A stretch of DNA of 64,000 nt from contig CANGYJ010000004.1 in assembly GCA_947458455.1 (NCBI GenBank), positions 364,281 to 428,280 of the forward strand, read 5' to 3'. The notes under the pieces are model-generated. The model saw nothing but the letters and a program-made list of their open reading frames with translations. It made no database searches and had not been told where the DNA came from. Shown in pieces: positions 17,294 to 26,706 of this stretch (positions are counted from its first letter, which is position 1; each line of letters starts with the position of its first letter). The position numbers were made by a program, and so were the translations under genes. The DNA is from Verrucomicrobiaceae bacterium. GTDB lineage: Bacteria > Verrucomicrobiota > Verrucomicrobiia > Verrucomicrobiales > Verrucomicrobiaceae.

Positions 17294-18187
17294 TCAATGG
17301 CCGCCATTCTCGCCCTCTTCCGGCGGATCGGTGTCTTCGATCTGAGCGGCGGCTTTGAGCTGATCGAGGAGGTCGTTGAATTTCGCATCGCGATGCTGCT
17401 CGATGAGGCGGGCGCGGACGGCTTCCTTGACCTCTTCGAAGGGATGCGGCGCGGGCTGCTTGCGGCCGAGTAGGGTGCAGATGTGAAAGCCGAGCTGAGT
17501 GGTGAAGACAGGACTGATTTCGCCGTCGTTCATGCTGAAGGCGATGGCTTCGAACTCCTCCATGAACTCGCCACGCTTGAACCAGCCGAGGTCGATCTGC
17601 TGCTGCTCATCCGCGCGGTGTTCCTCGGCCGTTTTCATGAAATCAGCCCCATCGAGGAGCTGGCGGCGGATGTCCCGCATGGCCTGGAAGACCTCATCGC
17701 GGCTTTTGGCCCCTTGCAGGCTCTTGGTGATATGCGCGGCGTGGATCTCCTCGGGGGTCAAATAGAGCTCGGTGGAGGCCTCGTAGGCCGTACGGAGTTC
17801 GGCATCCGTCGGCACGGGCTCCGGCTCATAAATAGCCTGGAGCGTTTTATCGAGGCGAACGCCGCCAGCGAGGTTGTCACGGATCACGGCCTTGTCGGCC
17901 ACAGGCACGCCGATCTTGAAATAGAACTCCGCCTCGCCGCCAGCTTCTTCGATGAGTTTGCCTAGGCGGGTGTCGATGTCTTCCTCGGGCACCTCGGGGT
18001 AGCGGCGGCGGCTTTCCTGGCCCAGCAGAACACGGGAGGAGATGTTTTCCTTCGCCAGAGTACGGAACTCAGGATCACGCTCGCAGCAGGCGATCTGCAG
18101 CGTGCGCTCGTGGAAGCCTTTGATCTCGCGGAACTCCGCTTCGATGATTTCGTCGTCGATTCTCTCGCCGTTGATGATGAGTGCCAT
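17294..18187 (-). CDS. parvulin-type peptidyl-prolyl isomerase (SurA/PpiC-like)
   Basis: This 297-residue protein has an N-terminal SurA-like helical chaperone part (about 1-135) and a parvulin domain (about 145-255). The parvulin features are EEIHAAHITKSL, DFMKTAEEHRADEQQQIDLG, FKRGEFMEEFEAIAFSMNDG and ISPVFTTQLGFHICTLLGRK. This order is typical of PpiC rotamases that catalyse cis-trans isomerisation of prolyl bonds. No signal peptide is visible at MALIINGERI, which is unusual for SurA-type foldases and suggests a cytosolic or NifM-like chaperone. Confidence 0.85.
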   Translation of the reverse strand: MALIINGERIDDEIIEAEFREIKGFHERTLQIACCERDPEFRTLAKENISSRVLLGQESRRRYPEVPEEDIDTRLGKLIEEAGGEAEFYFKIGVPVADKAVIRDNLAGGVRLDKTLQAIYEPEPVPTDAELRTAYEASTELYLTPEEIHAAHITKSLQGAKSRDEVFQAMRDIRRQLLDGADFMKTAEEHRADEQQQIDLGWFKRGEFMEEFEAIAFSMNDGEISPVFTTQLGFHICTLLGRKQPAPHPFEEVKEAVRARLIEQHRDAKFNDLLDQLKAAAQIEDTDPPEEGENGGH

Positions 18188-18269
18188 GGTCAGCGATCAT
18201 GGAGCGCAGCGGCGCGGGCGCAAGGTTTGACAAGGAAGACGGGGTGGCCTACTTGCCGAACGAAACGCT

Positions 18270-19229
18270 ATGCTGAAGCCGATTTTCATGATTCCCGCCG
18301 CCGTGCTGCTTCTCAGTTCCTGTGGCAGCGCCCCGCGAGCCATCCCGGTGTCTCCTCGTGAGGTGCCGATCTACCAGCAAGCCGCGATGACGCAGGGAGA
18401 TGCCGGGGCACAGGTAACGCCTGCGTTTTCCCAAGCACCGGATGTAGAGCCCAGATTGGCCGTGAGCTCCGGCCCCTCGATCCGTGCAGCTTCCTACCTG
18501 CTGCTGGATGCTCGCAACGGCCAGCACCTCGCCGCCCGAGGCGCCGAAACGCCCCGCGCCGTGGCTAGCACGCAAAAACTCGTCACCGCCCTCGTCGTGT
18601 TGGATGCGGGAAATCTCGACAAACCTGTCCGCGTGGCCGCCAGCGATGTCGCCGTGGAGCCCACGCGGCTCGGCCTGAAGCCCGGGGAGGTTTACACCCG
18701 CCGCACGCTGCTCTACGCCTTCCTCGTAAAGAGCGCCAACGACGTGGCGAATGTGCTCGCCCGTGACAACGCCGGCAGCATCCCGGCCTTCGCGGCAAAG
18801 ATGAATGCGAAAGTGCGTTCACTGGGCTGCACGAACTCCTATTTCGTGAACCCGCACGGCCTCACCGCACCCGGCCAGCGATCCACCGCTCGCGACATGG
18901 CCCGTGTCGCCATGGTGGCTTACCGCGACACGACCATTCGCGACATCGTCCGCCGCAAATACTACTCCTTCCGCCGGGCCGATGGCCGCACGGTGACGCT
19001 CGAAAATACCAACGATCTCCTCGGCCGCATGCCGGAGTGCAACGGCATGAAAACAGGCTACACCGTAGCTAGTGGACGCTGCCTCATCTCCACCGCCAGC
19101 AGCGGCGGACGGGATGTGATTCTCGTGCAGCTCGGCACCAAGACGAAATACATCTGGGATGACGCCCGCTTAATGATGAGCTGGGGCCTGCAGCGTGCTC
19201 GAAGCCGCTTCGGTGTGGCAGCCAATTGA
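18270..19229 (+). CDS. D-alanyl-D-alanine carboxypeptidase (S11), lipoprotein
   Basis: This 319-residue protein begins with a lipoprotein signal ending LLSSC (Cys 18), so it is probably membrane anchored. The penicillin-binding motifs of family S11 are complete: STQK (100-103), SAN (155-157) and KTG (261-263). It should trim the terminal D-Ala from peptidoglycan pentapeptides. Residues 19-65 form a low-complexity linker. The C-terminal anchor helix of PBP5 is absent, consistent with an N-terminal lipid anchor instead. Confidence 0.9.
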   Translation: MLKPIFMIPAAVLLLSSCGSAPRAIPVSPREVPIYQQAAMTQGDAGAQVTPAFSQAPDVEPRLAVSSGPSIRAASYLLLDARNGQHLAARGAETPRAVASTQKLVTALVVLDAGNLDKPVRVAASDVAVEPTRLGLKPGEVYTRRTLLYAFLVKSANDVANVLARDNAGSIPAFAAKMNAKVRSLGCTNSYFVNPHGLTAPGQRSTARDMARVAMVAYRDTTIRDIVRRKYYSFRRADGRTVTLENTNDLLGRMPECNGMKTGYTVASGRCLISTASSGGRDVILVQLGTKTKYIWDDARLMMSWGLQRARSRFGVAAN

Positions 19230-19294
19230 TAGCGGCAGCGATGAAGCTAAATTTTGTCGAGCCATCAGTTGCGACGAAGCGAGCGTAGCGCATC

Positions 19295-20629
19295 ATGCGC
19301 CCCCCAATGCCCGCTGTTTCGCTCGTATGCCCCCATTGCGAAAAGCCTGTCGAAGTGCAGGTCACGGGTGTGACGCGCTCGCGTCCCTGCCCGGAGTGCG
19401 GGGAGATGCTCATGCTCCAAGTGGCGGAGAAGAACAAAAAGTCCAAACGCCGTGCCCTGCTGATGGGCGGTTCCGTGCCCGAGACGCCTGCCGAAAGCAC
19501 GCTCCAAATTCCCACCCGCAAAGCCGCAGCCGCCAAGATCGAAAGCACGGAAGCGGCTCCACCAGCAGAGGAACAGCCCGCAAAGGCTTCCGAAGCACCT
19601 GCCGAGGCCGAAGAGCAGCGCCCTCCCACCGGTTCGCACGCTGGTTCCCTCAGTTTCGTGCCTTCCCACGAACCCCAGGTGCTGCCCGGAGATGCCTTCG
19701 AGCGCATGCGGATGGACCCCGAGATCAAAGAATTCCGTAAACGCCTCATTCTAGGTAGTGGCATTGTCCTCGGCAGCATCGCACTGGTGTTTTTGATCCG
19801 CGCCCTGTCCCCCGGTGAGGATACCGAGGTGAATAAAACGACCACCCAAGAAATCGAGACGGCAGCAAGCCTGATCCAAGAGGAAGTGCCTTCCCCCGCG
19901 CCCGTGCCAGCTGGCAGCCTCGTCTTCAAAGCCACGAGCAAGCAAGACTTCGCTCAGGCCACCACCTCCGCCTCCTCCGGTGCCACCTCCAGTCAGCTCA
20001 CGATGGATATGGCCCTCTCCGTGGAAGCCCTGCGGAAATTCCTCGCTGCGCCCAACTGGAAAGAGCGCCTCGCGTGGTCGCGGCCTGTCGATGGCCTCGA
20101 AGAACGCATGGCCGCTTTTTACTCCAAAAATGCGGATGGCCCTGTGGCTCACGAAAGCATCGTCGAGTCCCAAGAAGCCAGCGGGGATTTCTTCGAGCAC
20201 ACCGTCGTCCTCGAAGGCGGTGGCCGCCGCCCCGCCCTCGTCGAAAAAACCGCCAATGGCCCTCGCGTGGACTGGGCGGCCTTCGTCGGAGCCGGTGACA
20301 TGGGTTGGAGCCAGCTCATGGACGAGAAGCCCCACTTACCCGTCACCATGCGAGTCATGGTCTCCGACGGCTTTTTTTATGAAAACCAGTTTGGCAGCCC
20401 GAAACTGCTCAAATGCCTAGAGCTACGCTGCGTCTCCGAACCCGGTGCGCCGATGATTCATGGCTACATGGAACGTGATAGCAATGCTGCCCGGCAGATC
20501 GAATTCTGGCTCAAGCAATCCAACGGAGCCGCCCTGCCGCTCACGCTGCGTCTCCAATACCCGCTCAACGCTCCCTTGCCCGAGCAGGTGTGGGTCACCG
20601 AAATCGTCCGCCAAGGTTGGCAGGATTGA
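19295..20629 (+). CDS. zinc-ribbon single-pass membrane protein, function unknown
   Basis: This protein of up to 444 residues starts with two CxxC pairs (VCPHCEKPVEV and PCPECGEML), a zinc ribbon. A charged Ala/Glu/Pro-rich linker (about 50-125) and one transmembrane helix (about 150-168, ILGSGIVLGSIALVFLIRAL) follow. The C-terminal domain of about 215 residues (SVEALRKFLAAPNWKERLAW and later strands) would then be outside the cytoplasm. The layout is common in Verrucomicrobia hypothetical proteins. A second ATG 12 bases downstream is an equally good start. It follows the carboxypeptidase by 65 bases. Confidence 0.6.
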   Translation: MRPPMPAVSLVCPHCEKPVEVQVTGVTRSRPCPECGEMLMLQVAEKNKKSKRRALLMGGSVPETPAESTLQIPTRKAAAAKIESTEAAPPAEEQPAKASEAPAEAEEQRPPTGSHAGSLSFVPSHEPQVLPGDAFERMRMDPEIKEFRKRLILGSGIVLGSIALVFLIRALSPGEDTEVNKTTTQEIETAASLIQEEVPSPAPVPAGSLVFKATSKQDFAQATTSASSGATSSQLTMDMALSVEALRKFLAAPNWKERLAWSRPVDGLEERMAAFYSKNADGPVAHESIVESQEASGDFFEHTVVLEGGGRRPALVEKTANGPRVDWAAFVGAGDMGWSQLMDEKPHLPVTMRVMVSDGFFYENQFGSPKLLKCLELRCVSEPGAPMIHGYMERDSNAARQIEFWLKQSNGAALPLTLRLQYPLNAPLPEQVWVTEIVRQGWQD

Positions 20630-20762
20630 TTGGCCTCGATTTTGCCGCCATCTACGTTTCAAAGCGCGAAAAACGCGATGATTGTGCAATAATTGCGAGA
20701 GCCAGTCGTAGGTTGTGCGTCTTCACACCCTGTTTTTCAAAAATACCACCCCTCCGCACCCC

Positions 20763-22097
20763 ATGAAAATGCATCCCCACTGCCAAGGTAACCACCTTGA
20801 TCTCCGCGCTGGCGTGAGCCGCCGCGACTTCCTATACGTCGGCATGGCCGGTAGCCTAGGCCTCACCCTGCCAGATATGCTCCGCCTTCAGGCCGCTCCG
20901 GTGATGCCCGAAGTGGAAAACTTCAAAGCTGTCGCGGATTCCATCATTCATATCTACCTGCCCGGTGGCATGGCCCAGCACGAGTCTTGGGATCCAAAGC
21001 CCTTTGCCTCCCCGGAATACCGCGGTCCCTACACCCCGATCAAGACCAGCATCCCCGGAGAATACGTTGGCGAGAAGTTCCAGAACATCGCCAAGATCAT
21101 GAACAAGCTCAGCGTCATCCGCAGCATGACGCACGGTGAGGCCGCCCATGAGCGTGGCACCCACAACATGTTCACCGGCTATCGTCCGAGCCCGGCGATC
21201 AAGTTCCCCAGCTTCGGCTCCATCATCTCCCACGAGCAGGGCAGCCGGAACAACCTCCCACCCTACGTCGTGGTGCCAAACGTCATCGCTCCTGAGCAGG
21301 GCACCGGTTACATGAGCAGCGCTTTCGGTCCGTTTGCCCTCGGCAGCGATCCTGCGGACAAAGGCTTCACCGTCCGTGACCTGCTCACGCCGAAGGAAGT
21401 CGATGAAAAGCGCTTTGACCGCCGCCGCAACCTTCTCGGAGCCGTGGACGAACACTTCAAGTCCGCCGAGAAGTCCGACGCCATCGCCTCCATGGATAGC
21501 TTCTACCAAGCCGCCTACGGCCTCATCAGCAGCGCCAAGGCCCGCGAAGCCTTCGATCTCACCAAGGAATCCGACAAACTCCGCGATGAATACGGCCGCA
21601 ACACCGCCGGCCAGCGTTTCCTCCTTGCCCGCCGCCTCGTCGAGTCCGGCGTCCGCATGGTCTCCGTCACCTACGGCGGCTGGGATCACCACAGCAACAT
21701 CAAGAGCGCCTTCGACGGCCAGGCTCCCAACTTCGACCAAGCCTTTGCACGCCTCATTCGTGACCTCGACGAACGCGGCATGCTCAAGCGCACGCTTGTC
21801 ATGGTCAGCTCCGAATTCGGCCGCACGCCGAAGATCAATGGCACCAATGGTCGTGACCACTGGCCCCGCGTCTTCTCCGTGGCCATGGCTGGCGGCGGCG
21901 TGAAGGAAGGCTACATCCATGGTGCCTCCGATGCCCTCGGCGGCGAGCCAGATCGTGATGCCGTGGGTCCAGAAGATCTCGCCAAGACCATGTATCGCCT
22001 CCTCGGCATCAATGCCGAGAAGCGCATCATGTCCGATGGCGCCCGTCCCATCGACATCGTCAACGGCGGCCGCATCCTCACCGAGATGCTCGCCTGA
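20763..22097 (+). CDS. DUF1501 protein with Tat signal
   Basis: This 444-residue protein carries a twin-arginine signal (SRRDFLYVGMAGSLGLTLP). The DUF1501 fold, related to the alkaline phosphatase/sulfatase superfamily, is seen in IIHIYLPGGMAQHESWDPKP, THNMFTGYRPSPAI, YGGWDHHSNI and VMVSSEFGRTPKINGTNGRDHWP. The His/Asp residues in the last two segments match presumed metal ligands. Such genes normally sit beside a DUF1549/DUF1553 cytochrome-type partner; none is present here. The start at MKMHPHCQGN fits the Tat signal length. It ends at a bidirectional terminator. Confidence 0.88.
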   Translation: MKMHPHCQGNHLDLRAGVSRRDFLYVGMAGSLGLTLPDMLRLQAAPVMPEVENFKAVADSIIHIYLPGGMAQHESWDPKPFASPEYRGPYTPIKTSIPGEYVGEKFQNIAKIMNKLSVIRSMTHGEAAHERGTHNMFTGYRPSPAIKFPSFGSIISHEQGSRNNLPPYVVVPNVIAPEQGTGYMSSAFGPFALGSDPADKGFTVRDLLTPKEVDEKRFDRRRNLLGAVDEHFKSAEKSDAIASMDSFYQAAYGLISSAKAREAFDLTKESDKLRDEYGRNTAGQRFLLARRLVESGVRMVSVTYGGWDHHSNIKSAFDGQAPNFDQAFARLIRDLDERGMLKRTLVMVSSEFGRTPKINGTNGRDHWPRVFSVAMAGGGVKEGYIHGASDALGGEPDRDAVGPEDLAKTMYRLLGINAEKRIMSDGARPIDIVNGGRILTEMLA

Positions 22098-22117
22098 TCG
22101 AGGCCTCGTCTTCATCC

Positions 22118-22152
22118 AAAAAAAGCCCGGACATCGCTGTCCGGGCTTTTTT
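22118..22152. terminator. bidirectional rho-independent terminator
   Basis: A perfect stem (AGCCCGGACA and its complement, 3-base loop) is bordered by an A run on the left and a T run on the right. It can end both the plus-strand DUF1501 transcript and the minus-strand glycan cluster transcript. Confidence 0.9.
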
Positions 22153-22172
22153 GTGTCTTTGGAGAAACGAAC

Positions 22173-23552
22173 TCAAGCCACAGCTGGCGTCATGACGACC
22201 TCAGAGGTCTTTGAAGCGGCTTTGACCGATGAATTAGCCTGCTCGGCTTCCACCTTCACGCCCATCGCAGCGAGGGTCTTCTCCGCCTGGGTGACGCTTC
22301 CATTCCAGGAGGTGACGATGGGATAGACCTGGGCGGTGTTGGCGAGGAAGACGGAGCCGGGGATGAGTTCCTCGGGCGGACAGAGCTTCTTTTGGCCGAG
22401 GCGGTAGATGGGCTCGACGAAGGGGGCGCGGAAGATGTAATCTGCCTCGATGTCGGTCTCGGTGAGGTCGGGGAAGAGCTTCTTCAGGGCGGCGGTCCAG
22501 TCGCGGCGGATGTCGGCATCGGGTTGGGCGAAGCGTGAATCGCTGCGGTGGAGGTATTTCGTGAGATAGACGACGTGGCGGGCACCGCGGTCGGCGATGT
22601 CGGTGAGCGTGGAGGTCTCGACGACCCCATCAAAGGGATGCTCGCTCTGGGGCGTGGCCACCCAGTAGTGCGTGGTGAGTGGGCGCTTGAGGAAGAGCAG
22701 ATGGTTGATGACGCCTTGATAGTCCGTCGTGGTGTCCAAAGCGGGCATTTTGGCCTTCATCGCGGGGCCGATGAGTTTTTCGACCTGCGGCGTGGGCAAC
22801 GTGATGACCATCTGATCGAATGAAGCCGCTCCGGTGTTGGTGGTGACGGTCGTCCTGCCTTCGGCATCGAGATCGATGCCGGTGACGGTGGTGTTGAGAT
22901 GAATCTGGCCGCCGTGACGCGTGATGACCTCGGCAAAAGTATCCGTGATGCGCTTGTAACCGCCGCGGATATAGCCTTTCTGCTCGCCTTTGCTTTCGCC
23001 CTTCTCGCGGTTGAAACGGGTCCAGAACCACAACGCAGGCACGTCGTGATAGCGGTCGCCGAATTTGGCTTCGAGCATCGGCTTCCAGAACTTCGCGAAG
23101 GCGTTTTTGCCGCTGAGTTTGGTGAGCCAGCTCACGGTGGTGACATCGTCGAGACCTTTGTCGCTCACGAGACGGCCAACGAGGCCGGTGATGCCGACAC
23201 GAATGCGATCCAGGAAGCGTAGCGGGGCAAATTTGAGCAAATCGACGGCGGTGTTGAGCGGGAAAAATTTCCCGGCGTGTGCATACGCGAAGGTGGTGGG
23301 ACGCCAATAGACCTCATCGCGAATGCCAAGCGCCTCCAACGTGCGCAGCAGCGGCCCATCGCTGGGCAGCGTGCAGTGATAAAACTTCTCAAACGTCCGC
23401 CCGCCATGCTCGAAGAAGGTGCCGAGACCACCAAGCTGCTCCGAGCCTTCGTAAATCGTGACACTGTGACCCGCCTGAGCAAGGCGCAGCGCACAAGTGA
23501 GGCCGGAGATGCCGCCGCCGAGGATGGCGACTGTTTTTGGAGCGGAGTTCAT
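22173..23552 (-). CDS. NAD(P)/FAD-dependent amine-oxidase-fold oxidoreductase
   Basis: This 459-residue flavoprotein has the dinucleotide-binding motif ILGGGISGLTCALRLAQAG near 10-28 followed by YEGSEQLGGLGTFF. Protoporphyrinogen-oxidase or UDP-galactopyranose-mutase-like enzymes show the same arrangement. A mid-protein G-Y-I-R-G-G-Y segment and a C-terminal flavin motif (SVFLANTAQVYP) also fit. Genes of this type are often found next to glycosyltransferases, as here, and may modify a sugar or lipid precursor. The substrate is unknown. It is the last gene of the minus-strand glycan cluster. Confidence 0.8.
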   Translation of the reverse strand: MNSAPKTVAILGGGISGLTCALRLAQAGHSVTIYEGSEQLGGLGTFFEHGGRTFEKFYHCTLPSDGPLLRTLEALGIRDEVYWRPTTFAYAHAGKFFPLNTAVDLLKFAPLRFLDRIRVGITGLVGRLVSDKGLDDVTTVSWLTKLSGKNAFAKFWKPMLEAKFGDRYHDVPALWFWTRFNREKGESKGEQKGYIRGGYKRITDTFAEVITRHGGQIHLNTTVTGIDLDAEGRTTVTTNTGAASFDQMVITLPTPQVEKLIGPAMKAKMPALDTTTDYQGVINHLLFLKRPLTTHYWVATPQSEHPFDGVVETSTLTDIADRGARHVVYLTKYLHRSDSRFAQPDADIRRDWTAALKKLFPDLTETDIEADYIFRAPFVEPIYRLGQKKLCPPEELIPGSVFLANTAQVYPIVTSWNGSVTQAEKTLAAMGVKVEAEQANSSVKAASKTSEVVMTPAVA

Positions 23553-23588
23553 GGGTGGATTGGCTGTTGGTGGTGCTGGCGGAGTGGG

Positions 23589-23722
23589 AAAATGACGAAT
23601 TCAGAATGACGAAGGACGAAAGAAGCCAGAAGTCCGAATGACGAGGGTGAGAGGTCGTGAGCTCGTTTTGAGTTCGGACTTCGTCATTCAGTCGTCATTC
23701 GGAATTCGACATTCGTCATTTT
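23589..23722. repeat. AATGACGAA-type inverted repeat element inside the glycan cluster
   Basis: Terminal arms AAAATGACGAAT (23589-23600) and ATTCGTCATTTT (23711-23722) are perfect complements, and several more GAATGACGA words lie between them. It fills the gap between the GT2 and oxidoreductase genes and includes no start or terminator that I can support. Related elements are at 55670-55781 and inside mnmG. Confidence 0.85.
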
Positions 23723-23726
23723 AGCC

Positions 23727-24542
23727 TCATGCGCGTGCCCGATACTGCTCACGCAGCGCATGCAGCGATTCCTCCTGCTTCTGAGGGAGCTGGTCGAGGG
23801 CCCAGTAGCGGGAGATGACGTTGAAGTAGCGTTTGATGGTGCGGGTGATGTTCATCTTGCTGACGCCGACCTTGAGGTCGTAGCGCAGGGTGTAGGGGAT
23901 CTCGACGGCGCGGGCACCGAGCCAGCGGAAGCGCAGCAGCAGCTCGAGCATGCAGGCAAAGCTGCTCTCCTGGATGAGCTTCTCGCCGCTGTTCTGGATG
24001 AGCTTGCCCAAAGCGACGCTGCGGTAGGCGCGGAAGCCGGTCGAGTAGTCACGCACGTTCTTGTAGGGCAGCAGCGTCTTCATCATGGCGAAGCACCCAA
24101 TGCTGAGGAACTGGCGGAAGTAAGGCACGCCCTGCACGACGCTGCCTTTTTGGAAACGGGAGGCGATCACGATATCCGCATCACCGGCTTCGATGATTTT
24201 GACCATGTCCTGGACGTACATCGGGTCGTGGGAGTTGTCGGCGTCCATGGTGATGACGACATCGCCGACGAGCCAGCCTTCGCGGAGGCCGGTCTGGATG
24301 GCCTCGCCGAGGCCTTTGTTCACCACATGCTGCACGAGCTTCACCGGCATCGTTTTGGCGGCTTCGCGGGCGATCTCGGCGGTGCGGTCCTTCGAGCCGT
24401 CATCGACGACGACGATGGTGTACTGATACGGCAGCTTCTGCAGCTTGGTGTGCAGGTTGTCGAGGAGCACGGGCAGGTCTTTCTCCTCGTTGTAGGCGGG
24501 AAGGACGACGGCGATTTCGTTGACGGTGGTCGGTGTTTTCAT
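23727..24542 (-). CDS. glycosyltransferase family 2 (dolichol-phosphate mannosyltransferase-like)
   Basis: This 271-residue GT-A enzyme opens with AVVLPAYNEEKDLPVLLDNL. It has VVVDDGSKDRTAE near 45-55 and the metal-binding TMDADNSHDP near 99-107, as in enzymes that transfer a sugar to a polyprenyl phosphate. There are no C-terminal transmembrane helices. It is separated from the upstream deacetylase by only 18 bases, so the two are likely cotranscribed. The sugar donor cannot be read from the sequence. Confidence 0.88.
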   Translation of the reverse strand: MKTPTTVNEIAVVLPAYNEEKDLPVLLDNLHTKLQKLPYQYTIVVVDDGSKDRTAEIAREAAKTMPVKLVQHVVNKGLGEAIQTGLREGWLVGDVVITMDADNSHDPMYVQDMVKIIEAGDADIVIASRFQKGSVVQGVPYFRQFLSIGCFAMMKTLLPYKNVRDYSTGFRAYRSVALGKLIQNSGEKLIQESSFACMLELLLRFRWLGARAVEIPYTLRYDLKVGVSKMNITRTIKRYFNVISRYWALDQLPQKQEESLHALREQYRARA

Positions 24543-24560
24543 GACGTGTGTGCGTTGGGA

Positions 24561-25514
24561 TCAGGTGGGTTGAGTGGTGAGGGTGGAAAGGGGCGTGGCA
24601 GCGGGCATCGCGGCGGCGACGGCGCTCATGCTGCCGGTAGGCCAGTGGCGCTGGAGGCTGCGGACGGTGTGCTCGACGAGGGCGCACTTTTTGGCCGCGG
24701 AGACCTTCATGCCGGGGAAGAAGTCCATCTGAGGCACATCGCTGAGATCGAGGAAGTCGGTGGGATGCAGCAGCAGAGAGGGAGCGATACCACGCACGCG
24801 GCTGAGGGCGAGGTTCATGCCCCAGTAGGTCTTCGCGAGAGCTTCCGATTTCTGCGCGAGGAACATCAAATACGTCGCATGCACCGGCACGCGGAAGAGC
24901 GGCATCGTCGTCACCGGGATCTCGATGAGGCCATTCGGCCAGGTGAAGGGCTGCAAGGTGCCGAAGGCATCGCTGAACTTGCCGTAGAGGCCTTGGCGCT
25001 TGGCTTTTTCCTCGGCGCTGAGCTTCGAATTCAGGAAGAAAAACATCCGTGCCACGGGGCCGAGGGCGCTGGGGAAGATGGAGGCGTCGTATTGATAGCC
25101 ACGCTCGGCCAGCACCTCGCGAACGAGTGGGCTGGTGCTAAAACCCGGGCCGCGAAAGCCGCGTGTTTTCTTGCCGGTGACGGCTGCGATGGCGTTTTCC
25201 GCGCCGCCGATCTCCTCGTGCAATTGCTCGCGGCTGTAGAGATGCAGCCAAGGCTCGTGCATGAAGCTGTGATTGGCGATTTCATGGCCCGCATCGGCGA
25301 TTTGCTTCAATGCGGCGCGGTTTGATTCGATCGTGGCGTCTTTGCCGACGACAAAAAACGTGATGCGCTGGTTGCAGCGGTCCAGCGTCTCCAAAATACG
25401 CGGCACCACCCCATCGAGATAGCTCGGAAAACTCTCCCAACCGGAAACGCCCTGCGTTTTCAGGTAGCTCCAGAGATTGTCGAGATCGAGCGAGATGGAG
25501 GCGGCGGGTTTCAT
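24561..25514 (-). CDS. polysaccharide deacetylase (NodB-fold)
   Basis: This 317-residue NodB-homology protein has a variant first motif (SLDLDNLW in place of TFDDG), the metal motif HSFMH (82-86) in AGHEIANHSFMHEPW, and the Arg motif TRGFRGPGFS. A later HPTDFLDL provides the conserved C-terminal His. It should remove an N- or O-acetyl group from a sugar polymer or lipid-linked precursor. No signal peptide is present, pointing to a cytoplasmic substrate. It starts 19 bases after wecB. Confidence 0.85.
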   Translation of the reverse strand: MKPAASISLDLDNLWSYLKTQGVSGWESFPSYLDGVVPRILETLDRCNQRITFFVVGKDATIESNRAALKQIADAGHEIANHSFMHEPWLHLYSREQLHEEIGGAENAIAAVTGKKTRGFRGPGFSTSPLVREVLAERGYQYDASIFPSALGPVARMFFFLNSKLSAEEKAKRQGLYGKFSDAFGTLQPFTWPNGLIEIPVTTMPLFRVPVHATYLMFLAQKSEALAKTYWGMNLALSRVRGIAPSLLLHPTDFLDLSDVPQMDFFPGMKVSAAKKCALVEHTVRSLQRHWPTGSMSAVAAAMPAATPLSTLTTQPT

Positions 25515-25533
25515 GACGCGGAAAGGGTGAAAG

Positions 25534-26706
25534 TTAGGCGGCCATGCGCATCGGCTCGGGCATCGCGATGACTCGCGGGCCGAAGAGGATGTCGGTGATG
25601 CGTTCACCGGTGGTGCCATCGCCGAAGACCTCGCGGGCACGGCTGGCGTCTTTGAACCACGCCGCATCGGTCAAGGAGGTGCGCAGCATCTCACGGAGAC
25701 GCTCAGGCGATTCACCGACGAGACGGGCCACGCCGCACTCGACGGCTTCGGGGCGCTCGGTGTTTTCGCGGAGCACGATCATCGGTTTGCCGAGCGCGGT
25801 GGCTTCTTCCTGGATGCCGCCGGAGTCGCTGACGATCAGCCAGGCATCGCCGAGCAGGTGAACGAAGTCGCGGTAGCCCATCGGATCGGTCAGGCGGATA
25901 CGCGGATGCTGGTCGAGCTCGGCGGCCACGGCGGCGCGGACGTTCGGATTCGGGTGAACCGGGAAAATCATGCACAGGTCCGGCTGGCTCTCGATGAACT
26001 CACGCAGCGCACGCAGGTGATGGCTCATCGTCTCGCCAAAATTCTCGCGGCGGTGCGTGGTGACGAGCACAAGGCGCTTGCCAGCGGCCCACTGCTGCAT
26101 CTCGGCCACCGTTTCGCCGGGCTTCGTGCTGGAAAGCGTCTGGCGCAGGGCATCGACGACCGTGTTGCCGACGAGGTGGATCGAATCGGCGGGCACACCT
26201 TCATCAAGCAGCGTGCGGCGGTTCCGCTCCGTGGCGGCGAAGTGGTAGGCGGCGATCTGGCCGACGAGGCGGCGGTTCATTTCTTCCGGGAAGGGGCTGA
26301 GCGGATTGCCTGAGCGAAGACCGGCTTCGAGGTGCCCCACGGGGATTTTGCGATTGAAGGCAGCCATCGAGCCCATCACCGCCGTGGCGGTATCGCCCTG
26401 GACAAGCACGAGATCGGGCTTTTCGGCCTCCATGACAGGATCGAGCTGCTCCAGGAGGCGGCTGCCGAGCATGTTCAGGCTCTGGCCGGGGCGCATCGCG
26501 TCGAGGTTGTAGGTCGGGCGGATTTTGAAGAGCTCAAACAGCGGCTGGAGGAGGTCCGTATGCTGGCCGGAATTCACAGTGACCAGCCCGGCCCCCCGGT
26601 TTTCGAGCGCCTTGATCATCGGAGCGAATTTGATGAGTTCCGGGCGGGTGCCGAAGCAAACGAGGACTTTGGTGGGGCGGGGGGCTGAATTTATGACCAA
26701 CTTCAT
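25534..26706 (-). CDS. wecB: UDP-N-acetylglucosamine 2-epimerase (non-hydrolysing)
   Basis: This 390-residue GT-B-fold epimerase interconverts UDP-GlcNAc and UDP-ManNAc. Family motifs are GTRPELIKFAPMI, NSGQHTDLL, VQGDTATAVMGSMAAF, GHLEAGLRSG (catalytic Glu and Arg), FPEEMNRR, VGNTVVDAL, HRRENFG and SDSGGIQEEA. It heads a tight run with the deacetylase and GT2, implying supply of an activated amino sugar for a surface glycan. The sequence immediately upstream of the start is locally AT-rich, suggesting a promoter. Confidence 0.93.
   Translation of the reverse strand: MKLVINSAPRPTKVLVCFGTRPELIKFAPMIKALENRGAGLVTVNSGQHTDLLQPLFELFKIRPTYNLDAMRPGQSLNMLGSRLLEQLDPVMEAEKPDLVLVQGDTATAVMGSMAAFNRKIPVGHLEAGLRSGNPLSPFPEEMNRRLVGQIAAYHFAATERNRRTLLDEGVPADSIHLVGNTVVDALRQTLSSTKPGETVAEMQQWAAGKRLVLVTTHRRENFGETMSHHLRALREFIESQPDLCMIFPVHPNPNVRAAVAAELDQHPRIRLTDPMGYRDFVHLLGDAWLIVSDSGGIQEEATALGKPMIVLRENTERPEAVECGVARLVGESPERLREMLRTSLTDAAWFKDASRAREVFGDGTTGERITDILFGPRVIAMPEPMRMAA

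Noticed and set aside
20856..22115. 419-codon minus-strand frame opposite the DUF1501 gene
   Set aside because: Antisense shadow; it also runs into the terminator region.
23760..25325. 521-codon plus-strand frame opposite GT2 and the deacetylase
   Set aside because: It spans two real minus-strand genes and their gap and has no family motif.
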